Shown here piece after piece: positions 1 through 5,293 of a stretch of DNA of 5,293 nucleotides; positions within the stretch are counted from its first letter, which is position 1; each line of letters opens with the position of its first letter. Under the pieces are notes generated by a model. The model was not told where the DNA came from, made no database searches, and saw only the letters and a program-made list of their open reading frames with translations. The DNA is from Magnetococcales bacterium (GTDB lineage Bacteria > Pseudomonadota > Magnetococcia > Magnetococcales > JADFWU01), in NCBI GenBank assembly GCA_015234045.1, contig JADFWU010000098.1, positions 1 through 5,293 of the forward strand. Reading direction: 5' to 3'. A program made the translations under genes and the position numbers.

Positions 1-59
1 ACGTAACCCTTTCTGGAACGCAGTGGACGGATCAAGAGACCAGTGAATGGGATGATTAA
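1..59 (+). CDS. Possible 3' end of an upstream gene (partial, uncertain)
   Basis: Two of the three + frames stay open from the left edge for a short distance. The frame starting at base 3 reads about 18 codons and stops at TAA 57-59, giving an acidic tail ending in EWDD. The frame starting at base 2 stops at TGA 44-46. Either could be the C-terminus of a gene lying mostly outside the window, and neither can be assigned to a family. If the longer frame is real, the gap to the radical SAM start is only 42 bases, which would be compatible with a shared transcript. The stretch is too short to rule out chance. Confidence 0.22.
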   Translation, partial: VTLSGTQWTDQETSEWDD

Positions 60-88
60 TTTTTTCCGTGGCCCTAAGACCAGGGATT

Positions 89-92
89 GAGG
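89..92 (+). promoter_or_regulatory. Shine-Dalgarno site of the radical SAM gene
   Basis: GAGG lies 9 bases before the ATG at 102-104, inside a purine-rich stretch (GGATTGAGGA). This supports the ATG at 102 as the start. No clear -35/-10 pair was found further upstream, although an AT-rich run sits at about 51-65. Confidence 0.6.
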
Positions 93-101
93 ATCAATTG
101 A

Positions 102-1397
102 ATGAGTTCACAAAAAGGGAAACATATTCTGCTGGTCACCCTACCTTCTGATGGTGAGGTTCGTGATCAGGTAACGCATAAGTTTTACAAAAACAAAGTC
201 GTTAAATATATGCCGCTGGGCGTTCTCAGTGTTGCGGCCAACCTGACTGATCATCATGTTACCGTGTTGGATGCCTCAAGCCGTGGATTGAGCATTCAAC
301 AGACCATTGACGAGATCAATGCCCAAGCGCCCGAGATTCTTGGTATTTCAGCTGTCACCTATCGTGCATGGGCAATGACCCAGATACTGACCAACACACA
401 CGCGACCAAAAAGGTTGTCGGTGGTCCCCATGTATTGGGCAATGAACGCACCATTCTCAAACAAGGCGCGGATGCGGTATTTGTCGGCGATGCGGAGAGC
501 ACTTTTCCAAACTGGATTAAGCAGGGCATGCCTGATGGCATGTTTGTCGGTGAACCGGTGGATTTTGATACGGTTCCTTTACCACGTCGTGATCTACTGA
601 ACCTTGATGACTACGCTATCACACCCAATAAGGATCTACTGTTTAACGTTGGCCGTTTGCGGATGCCGATGGTCAGTTCAAAAGGGTGTCCATTTCGCTG
701 TACCTACTGTGATGTTCAGCAAAAACAGTTCAATTGGAAATCACCAGAGCGTGTTGTGGAAGAGTTTCAAGCACTGATTGAGATGGGTGCGACCTCAATT
801 CATATTATTGATGACTGTTTCAATGTGCGAAAAGATCGCGTCATTAAAATATGTAACCTTTTAATCCAGGAGAACATCACCATAGACTGGAGCGCCCGAG
901 GTATGGTGGAAACCCGCGAACCGGTCATTGCCGCTCTTGCAGAAGCGGGCTGCCAACGATTGCACGTGGGAATCGAACATCTGGATGATAATATTCTAAC
1001 CTTTTTTCGCAAACAGGATCGCTATCACCATATCGAACAGTTCTGCCAACTCTGCACTAAATATGGTATTCAGGTTCTCGGCTACTTTATTCTTGGTGCG
1101 CCAGGAGAAACCCGCCAGTTTCGCGACAGCTTGCCTGATCGGCTGGAAGCGTTGAACATCACCATGCCCTATTTCAATGTTCTAACCCCTCTAAGCAACA
1201 CAGCCTATTACAGCTATCTTCTGGAAACTGGACAGTTAAAGGACGATTTTTGGTCCGGCTTCATTCAACAACCAACCAAAGATTTTGCCATTCAATCAGG
1301 CCGTAGCTTTGATGAGGATCTGGAACTACGGGAGACTGTGGAAAAACTTGCTCAGATTTTTCAAGAACGCAGTCGTGTTCGAACTGTTTCTGGATAA
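102..1397 (+). CDS. B12-binding-domain-type radical SAM protein
   Basis: This 431-residue protein is complete. Residues about 7-135 look like the Rossmann-type B12-binding domain that precedes many radical SAM domains: an opening strand (HILLVTLPS), a VLDAS segment at 55-59, VGGPH at 106-110 and GDAEST at 129-134. The usual DxHxxG cobalamin-ligand motif is not seen, as in many members that bind cobalamin base-off or have lost it. Residues about 185-375 form the radical SAM core. The [4Fe-4S] cysteines are C196, C200 and C203 (CPFRCTYC), followed by SPERVVEE, IIDDCF at 235-240, GIEH at 290-293 and LGAPGET at 331-337. The family cleaves S-adenosylmethionine to a radical and performs methylations, rearrangements or thiolations. 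The substrate here cannot be read from sequence. The next gene is a convergent glycan operon, so a role in sugar or lipid precursor modification is possible but inferred. Cytoplasmic, with no signal peptide or membrane segment. Confidence is high for the family and low for the reaction. Confidence 0.93.
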   Translation: MSSQKGKHILLVTLPSDGEVRDQVTHKFYKNKVVKYMPLGVLSVAANLTDHHVTVLDASSRGLSIQQTIDEINAQAPEILGISAVTYRAWAMTQILTNTHATKKVVGGPHVLGNERTILKQGADAVFVGDAESTFPNWIKQGMPDGMFVGEPVDFDTVPLPRRDLLNLDDYAITPNKDLLFNVGRLRMPMVSSKGCPFRCTYCDVQQKQFNWKSPERVVEEFQALIEMGATSIHIIDDCFNVRKDRVIKICNLLIQENITIDWSARGMVETREPVIAALAEAGCQRLHVGIEHLDDNILTFFRKQDRYHHIEQFCQLCTKYGIQVLGYFILGAPGETRQFRDSLPDRLEALNITMPYFNVLTPLSNTAYYSYLLETGQLKDDFWSGFIQQPTKDFAIQSGRSFDEDLELRETVEKLAQIFQERSRVRTVSG

Positions 1398-1459
1398 GAA
1401 TCCTGCTCTCTTTCCAGACGTTTGGTGAACAATCAAACAGGCTCTAACGCCTAACAACA
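1398..1459. other. Convergent intergenic junction without a clear terminator
   Basis: These 62 bases separate the stop of the radical SAM gene from the stop of the last operon gene. Only weak hairpins are visible: GTTTG at 1420-1424 with CAAAC at 1434-1438 (9-base loop), and AGGC at 1439-1442 with GCCT at 1449-1452 (6-base loop). Neither has a GC-rich stem followed by a T run in either direction, so no intrinsic terminator is called. Confidence 0.4.
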
Positions 1460-2281
1460 CTATCGTTCGCTATAAACAGTTTCGGCCATTCCAGCCCGCT
1501 TGGCCAGTGCGGTTAATTGCGGTGCGGCCTGAGCCAATACTGTTTTTATTTGATGACAATGCGACTTGGTTAATTCAGTGAGATGTCCTTTTGGCTTGCC
1601 ATGGCGAAAATGTGAAGGTGCCAACCTTTCATCGGAATCAGCCCGCGCTTTCATGGCTTCAAATCCACTTGCTTCAACGATTGTCCGACATCGGTCAACA
1701 GTCAGTTCAATGTCCAAAAACGCTGCCAAAGAACGTACTGCTTCGGCTTTATTTTGCACCAACTGTTCATAACTGATGATCCAGGATGGATACTCTTGCG
1801 CCAATAAAAACATCTCTTGCATGTGTTTGAGATGAAAACCAAGTCCTGGCCAATGAAAATCGGGTTTAACCATGCCATTGATGATGGCTGACATCCCTTC
1901 CTGTCGGCTCATTCCCTTGAAATAGTGATCCACATTACGCCCACGTCCCAATTCCGCGTCAATATTTTTAGCAAAGTGATGGTACATGGAGACGGTCATA
2001 TCATAAATATTGCGTACCAACAGCACTGGCCGCCCATTCAGCAGTCTGATTCTATGACGCACTTCATCTGTAGGATGCAGATGCCAGGAGTAGTAGCTGC
2101 CTGGTTTAATTTGAAGCTGATCACTGTCCCGATAATTTACCCGACCTGGCGTGATCGGTGGTTCATGGAATGGTAAGCCCGTCAGATCCTCCAGAATTTG
2201 CCTTAGCAGATGCGTGCCTGACTTGAACAGAGTAAGATTAATAATCGGTTTTGCATCAAAGCGTGATAGTGCTTGAGTCAT
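1460..2281 (-). CDS. PAPS-dependent sulfotransferase (Sulfotransfer_1-like)
   Basis: This complete 273-residue protein is of normal length for a cytosolic-type sulfotransferase, which moves sulfate from PAPS to a hydroxyl or amine. The 5'-phosphosulfate loop is at 18-25 (LFKSGTHL), with K20 in the catalytic lysine position. The 3'-phosphate site is at 84-103: RPVLLVRN followed by YDMTVSMY, with R90 and S98 at the usual 8-residue spacing. YEQLVQNK (171-178) and FLDIEL (188-193) match the conserved late helix region. FRHGKPKGH (225-233) corresponds to the C-terminal RKGxxG-type loop that closes over PAPS. It is the last gene of the operon, starting 15 bases after the stop of the preceding sulfotransferase-like gene. 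Its Shine-Dalgarno is poor (a GGA about 10 bases upstream), so translation may partly depend on the upstream gene. The acceptor is unknown. The operon context suggests a glycan, but a lipid or small-molecule acceptor is not excluded. No signal peptide or membrane helix is seen. Confidence 0.9.
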   Translation of the reverse strand: MTQALSRFDAKPIINLTLFKSGTHLLRQILEDLTGLPFHEPPITPGRVNYRDSDQLQIKPGSYYSWHLHPTDEVRHRIRLLNGRPVLLVRNIYDMTVSMYHHFAKNIDAELGRGRNVDHYFKGMSRQEGMSAIINGMVKPDFHWPGLGFHLKHMQEMFLLAQEYPSWIISYEQLVQNKAEAVRSLAAFLDIELTVDRCRTIVEASGFEAMKARADSDERLAPSHFRHGKPKGHLTELTKSHCHQIKTVLAQAAPQLTALAKRAGMAETVYSER

Positions 2282-2296
2282 CTATTCAAATATCCA

Positions 2297-3115
2297 TTAC
2301 AGGGTGTAGCCGTACTCTTCGAACATAGCCAAAGTCTCTGGTTTAACAATCCGAGACCATGCTTCTTCCTTCCACTGAGGCCATGTTGCTCGCTCTTTTT
2401 CCAAATCGGTCAGGATGACACCATTGGCCCGTGAAGGAACATCCAGTCGTGCGTAGGTCTGTTTCAGGCGTTCTTTATCAAACTGAACTCTACCATGAGT
2501 CAACCAGGAGATGATTTTTTGAAAATAGTCTGGGCTCTCCACGATTCGCTCAAGTGGGTAGTTCACGTTAACACGTTTATCCGACACCATTCGGTTAAGG
2601 ATATCCATGCCTTGGTAGGCGCTCCAAATTGCGACATCTTCACGGCTGTACGATTTCAGATTCAACGCTGAAAAAGTATCATGGCAAGTCACTTTCCATT
2701 CATGATCCAGCGGCGTGGTAATGGTGGCAGGCATGCGCATATTGTTACAGCGCCAGGAGACGTAGAAATGGAGCCATGCCACTGGATGACGCACAACATT
2801 GATAAACCGTACCTGATCTCCGAACATTTCAGATAACGATTCCAACTGATAAGCCCGATAGGAATAACAGTCGCCAACAGCCGTATAAGGCATACCAAGA
2901 TCGGCAAGGAAACGCACGAACAGTGCTGTATCAGGCCGTTCATTACGCGCCCGTTCATGAAAATATTTCTGCCGAACCGCTTCACCGGCAAATATCATAA
3001 TCTCGGGATGGGCATTTAATGCCTTAGCCAACCATTCGAACCAGTGATCACCGGCGGTTCCGTGACTGGTAACAAAGAAAACATGGCTGTTTGGATCGGT
3101 CACCTGATGAGTCAT
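2297..3115 (-). CDS. Divergent sulfotransferase-like protein
   Basis: This complete 272-residue protein has the sulfotransferase layout: a first strand and loop at 11-26 (HVFFVTSHGTAGDHWF), then a helix ending LNAHPE, and a central strand and helix at 102-122 (VRFINVVRHP, then WLHFY). It ends with a tryptophan-rich segment (WPQWKEEAW at 245-253) and GYTL, a C-terminal style common in bacterial sulfotransferases. It differs from the canonical pattern in two places. The nucleotide loop has histidine (H18) where K or R is usual. Eight residues after R109, where the 3'-phosphate serine normally sits, there is F117 (the nearest serine is S120). By eye it is not a recent duplicate of the neighbouring 273-residue enzyme. 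The start is ATG 3115-3113, overlapping the stop of the glycosyltransferase as ATGA, which points to translational coupling. It may sulfate a different position of the same glycan, or have altered or lost activity. The family call is fairly secure; catalytic activity is uncertain. Confidence 0.78.
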   Translation of the reverse strand: MTHQVTDPNSHVFFVTSHGTAGDHWFEWLAKALNAHPEIMIFAGEAVRQKYFHERARNERPDTALFVRFLADLGMPYTAVGDCYSYRAYQLESLSEMFGDQVRFINVVRHPVAWLHFYVSWRCNNMRMPATITTPLDHEWKVTCHDTFSALNLKSYSREDVAIWSAYQGMDILNRMVSDKRVNVNYPLERIVESPDYFQKIISWLTHGRVQFDKERLKQTYARLDVPSRANGVILTDLEKERATWPQWKEEAWSRIVKPETLAMFEEYGYTL

Positions 3116-5172
3116 GAGGATGTCAACTCCGTCTGCCAGTCATCTGAAATCGCATGCACTTCATCTGTTGTAAGCTCAATAATACGTTGGGCGCAGTTGG
3201 CATAGGAGTGGTGAGCACGCACTTTTTCACAAACACGTTGCGCTATTTCTTTACGCTCCTGCTCATGTTCCAGATAGTAATTCACTTTCTCCAACAGATC
3301 TTTTTCATCATCAAAGAACACCACCTCACTACCCTCTTCAAAGTAGTCGGTCAGACGGGTATTATCCAACTCAGGCGCAATACGGCGGGTAAGCAGGAAT
3401 CCACCAGCGGCCATTACTTCCAACGCCCACATATGGAACGTTGTTCCACTTGAATTATTGATGCATATTTTTGATCTATTGATCAATGCGTTGAGAGGTT
3501 CTCCGTTTTGCGCTGGACCTTGGGCAGCCTGAGCCATACCGGGCACTAAATTCCAGTTATTGCCAAAAGTCTTTACCGCGACACCTTTTTCGGCCAAATA
3601 GCGCATTGGTTTTATTTTATTATTGGTATTCATGTGAATCGTGACACGAGACGGAACGGGATCACCAATCAACAATTGATGGATGGCATCACGGTCTTTC
3701 ACTCCGGTCAACGCGATCATTTGATCTTTAAACGCCTCGCGCTGTTTTGGATCTTTGAGGATCTCATGGTGTCGCCCCAAGGGAAACGCTTCAACCACGC
3801 CATATATTTTTTGGTAAAACGCTTCCAGGTCACTAACCTGCCAACTCAGTTTTTCCAACACAACCCGTTCAGCATACTCCAACTTTTCCAAACCAGTTCC
3901 TTGCTGAATATGGCAGAGTCGTTTCTCCGGCGGTGTGACATGCGACACATAGAGCACATCTATATCCTGATTGGCTTCAGGCAAAGGCCGATAGATATCC
4001 ACATTGGCGCTGATAGGTAAAAAATGGGTCGTACGCCCGTTGAACATCGGGTTATTTTCGAAATGGCCCTCTTTAATCCAAGACTGCGAAAAGCTACAAA
4101 CAACATCCCAAGGACCAAGGCGATTATCAGAAGGCTCGCGGACATTAGACAGTAGATCCTGGATCCAACTTACCAATGGAACACCTTCGGGAACAATAGG
4201 ATTTTCCCAACGAAAGTGATCCAGCAGAACCAAAAAATCCGGTTTAAACGCCTCTAATTTTTCCAACACATGGAGATTTGTTAATCCAGCCAGTTCATCG
4301 GGTTCAATCAAGCAATCTGTTTCACAGCCGATATCTCTAAACCCTTTGAGCAGATCGCGCATACAGTATTGTAAAAACGAGGTGTGTATGGAGGTCATAC
4401 CCATCACCCGTAGCGGTCGGTTCCGTTTTTCGGAAAAGATGTCACGCCACGCTTCAACTGGACGACTCTGATAAAAGTCGCGCAACATAGTATAACGCTC
4501 AACCACTTCAACCTTATGTTGGGCGTGAAATTGGGTTTCAACCTGCTTTATTATGTCGCTAACAAACGTCTTTTCCACATTGATCTCATGTAGGATCAAA
4601 TTGGGATAGCGATTCGTACTGACACGATAATAATCCATCATTTGACCACGTGCATTTTCTCCGACAAAGAACAGCACACGACCGGATAGAATCAGATCTC
4701 GCAGATCATGAATATGTAGAAAAACAATAAATTGACTAATATCCGGCTCCATTACAAAGACCGGCACTTTCAGGGTTTTCAGCTCTCTATGTGGTCTGCG
4801 CGTCTTATCATAGATCCAGAGCAACACATGGCCGATCCCTACACCTACCACCAAACTGATAGTTGTTTCGGACATTTCCCGCGCATCTCGGACGAGTTGA
4901 GCCAGGATCTGCTGCTCCTTCATTTCCACCTGACGTCCATCTGAGAGCCATACCCGTATATCTTGAAATTGTCCTTCCTTTATGACCACATCCCATGATT
5001 GACCACGCGGTCCACGATAATCCACAACAGCGCGATAGATTTCTGGAGAATGGACGCTTAACAGATTCATATTGGAGAGGAAATGTGATTCGAGAACCTG
5101 TTCGACACGGGCATTGACTGTAAGATGGAATGGATCTGTTGCATTTTTGCCTGCGTTGGTCAGCATGGCCAT
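3112..5172 (-). CDS. Maf-like/CgeB-like glycosyltransferase fusion, 686 residues
   Basis: This is the first gene of the operon. The C-terminal half (about 250-670) resembles CgeB/DUF3880-type GT-B glycosyltransferases: SWIQDL at 335-340, FLPISANVD at 384-392, DIDVLYVS at 403-410, FGNNW at 536-540 and an ALEVMAAGGFLLTR block at 583-596. In that block E585 and the Gly pair are where family 4-like enzymes bind the sugar nucleotide. The N-terminal part (about 45-200) looks like the Rossmann core of Maf/DUF115 proteins: a VVGVGIGH glycine loop at 108-115, VFVMEPD at 138-144 and a strand at 165-172. Maf proteins transfer nonulosonic acids to flagellin. Here the domain is joined to a second transferase type, so the protein may be bifunctional or use one half for acceptor recognition. 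Typical CgeB-like proteins are shorter, roughly 300-400 residues. No transmembrane helix or signal peptide is seen, so action is cytoplasmic. ATG 5172 is preferred over ATG 5166 because of Shine-Dalgarno spacing. The glycosyltransferase call is strong; the Maf relation is by eye. Confidence 0.85.
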   Translation of the reverse strand: MAMLTNAGKNATDPFHLTVNARVEQVLESHFLSNMNLLSVHSPEIYRAVVDYRGPRGQSWDVVIKEGQFQDIRVWLSDGRQVEMKEQQILAQLVRDAREMSETTISLVVGVGIGHVLLWIYDKTRRPHRELKTLKVPVFVMEPDISQFIVFLHIHDLRDLILSGRVLFFVGENARGQMMDYYRVSTNRYPNLILHEINVEKTFVSDIIKQVETQFHAQHKVEVVERYTMLRDFYQSRPVEAWRDIFSEKRNRPLRVMGMTSIHTSFLQYCMRDLLKGFRDIGCETDCLIEPDELAGLTNLHVLEKLEAFKPDFLVLLDHFRWENPIVPEGVPLVSWIQDLLSNVREPSDNRLGPWDVVCSFSQSWIKEGHFENNPMFNGRTTHFLPISANVDIYRPLPEANQDIDVLYVSHVTPPEKRLCHIQQGTGLEKLEYAERVVLEKLSWQVSDLEAFYQKIYGVVEAFPLGRHHEILKDPKQREAFKDQMIALTGVKDRDAIHQLLIGDPVPSRVTIHMNTNNKIKPMRYLAEKGVAVKTFGNNWNLVPGMAQAAQGPAQNGEPLNALINRSKICINNSSGTTFHMWALEVMAAGGFLLTRRIAPELDNTRLTDYFEEGSEVVFFDDEKDLLEKVNYYLEHEQERKEIAQRVCEKVRAHHSYANCAQRIIELTTDEVHAISDDWQTELTSS
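3127..3130 (-). promoter_or_regulatory. Shine-Dalgarno site of the divergent sulfotransferase-like gene
   Basis: GGAG on the - strand lies 11 bases before the ATG at 3115-3113, inside the 3' end of the glycosyltransferase coding sequence. With the ATGA overlap, it supports this start and reinitiation by ribosomes finishing the upstream gene. Confidence 0.5.
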
Positions 5173-5180
5173 AAGTGTGT

Positions 5181-5185
5181 TCCCT
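5181..5185 (-). promoter_or_regulatory. Shine-Dalgarno site of the glycosyltransferase gene
   Basis: AGGGA on the - strand lies 8 bases before the ATG at 5172-5170. A second in-frame ATG (5166-5164) would be 14 bases away, which is too far, so the upstream ATG is chosen. No convincing promoter was found between this site and the hairpins further upstream. The AT-rich TTAAAAATT at about 5203-5211 is the only -10-like candidate and lacks a good -35. Confidence 0.55.
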
Positions 5186-5226
5186 GTACTCTTGAAAAAC
5201 TCAATTTTTAAGACTGCTTACCGGGT

Positions 5227-5241
5227 GTGGGCGGAGCCCAC
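5227..5241. repeat. Hairpin 1 of the REP-like element
   Basis: GTGGGC at 5227-5232 pairs perfectly with GCCCAC at 5236-5241 around a GGA loop: six base pairs, four of them G-C or C-G in a row. There is no T run on either side, so it is not a typical intrinsic terminator. Confidence 0.7.
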
Positions 5242-5261
5242 GTTCTAAAACTGGTTGGGTT

Positions 5262-5286
5262 GTAAGGGAGGCTGTGCCGCCCTTAC
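5262..5286. repeat. Hairpin 2 of the REP-like element
   Basis: GTAAGGG at 5262-5268 pairs with CCCTTAC at 5280-5286. After one A/G mismatch, GGC at 5270-5272 pairs with GCC at 5276-5278 around a TGT loop. Ten pairs with one internal mismatch is a strong structure and typical of REP stems, which often carry such a bulge. It is preceded by a small tandem GGTTG-GGTTG at 5253-5262. Confidence 0.72.
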
Positions 5287-5293
5287 CGGGTGT

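Larger units (their letters stand above)
5217..5293. repeat. REP-like intergenic palindromic repeat (runs off the window)
   Basis: The 12-base sequence CTTACCGGGTGT occurs at 5217-5228 and again at 5282-5293, a period of 65 bases. Two hairpins lie in the unit, and the second copy ends exactly at the window edge, so more of the array probably follows. The organisation (short GC-rich palindromes, intergenic, between a gene start and whatever lies upstream) fits repetitive extragenic palindromic elements. Copy number in the genome cannot be seen from here. Confidence 0.6.

Noticed and set aside
72-85. CCCT/AGGG hairpin just upstream of the radical SAM start, considered as a terminator or operator
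   Set aside because: The stem has only four pairs with a six-base loop and no following T run, which is within chance expectation.
1925-2176. An 83-codon open frame on the + strand
   Set aside because: It is antisense to the sulfotransferase region that carries the conserved motifs, and has no independent support.
2689-2991. A 100-codon open frame on the - strand
   Set aside because: It is an alternate frame inside the divergent sulfotransferase-like gene, which has clear family motifs in its own frame.
1460-3115. The two sulfotransferase genes considered as a recent tandem duplication
   Set aside because: Their lengths are similar, but their nucleotide loops, central motifs and C-termini differ clearly, and no extended shared stretches are seen.
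3154-3453. A 99-codon open frame on the + strand with a hydrophobic phenylalanine-rich stretch, briefly considered as a small membrane protein
   Set aside because: The hydrophobic stretch is the complement of the charged C-terminal helix region of the glycosyltransferase (antisense of Glu/Lys codons gives Phe/Leu), so it is explained by the real gene.
3634-4020. A 128-codon open frame on the + strand
   Set aside because: It lies wholly inside the glycosyltransferase gene on the other strand, has no ribosome site of note, and its translation shows no family features. It is a shadow frame.
5192-5204. TTGA-AAAAC-TCAA inverted repeat upstream of the glycosyltransferase, considered as a regulator site
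   Set aside because: The arms are only four bases and AT-rich. There is no second copy and no known operator match.
5217-5293. The repeat region considered as a CRISPR array
   Set aside because: Only two 12-base repeats are visible, the spacer region itself folds into hairpins, and no cas gene is present. A REP-like element fits better.

Overview
This window is a bacterial surface-glycan gene cluster with four complete protein genes. One gene on the + strand encodes a radical SAM protein with a B12-binding-type N-terminal domain. It converges on a tight three-gene operon on the - strand. In order of transcription the operon encodes a 686-residue glycosyltransferase, a divergent sulfotransferase-like protein, and a more canonical PAPS-dependent sulfotransferase. 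The first two operon genes overlap by 4 bases and the second and third are 15 bases apart, so co-transcription is likely.

Layout. Positions 1-101 are a short leader that may hold the last codons of an upstream gene. Positions 102-1397 (+) hold the radical SAM gene. Positions 1398-1459 are a convergent junction with no convincing terminator. Positions 1460-2281, 2297-3115 and 3112-5172 (all -) hold the operon. Positions 5173-5293 are the operon's upstream region. It contains a Shine-Dalgarno sequence, then two strong hairpins and a 12-base direct repeat that look like a REP-type intergenic palindromic element running off the window.

How the genes may work together (inference). The large protein appears to fuse a Maf/DUF115-like N-terminal Rossmann domain, a type known from flagellin glycosylation factors, to a CgeB-like GT-B glycosyltransferase. 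With two sulfotransferases in the same transcript, the simplest reading is assembly and sulfation of a glycan on flagellin, another surface protein or a polysaccharide. The radical SAM protein could modify a sugar or lipid precursor, for example by methylation, but it lies on the other strand and its link to the operon rests on proximity only.

Organism. Short intergenic gaps, Shine-Dalgarno sites and a 4-base start/stop overlap show a bacterium. Base composition looks moderate (mid-to-high 40s % GC by eye). The protein style and the palindromic repeats suggest a proteobacterium. A motile aquatic lineage such as Magnetococcales would fit, but this is a guess. No tRNA, rRNA, CRISPR array, transposase or phage gene was seen.
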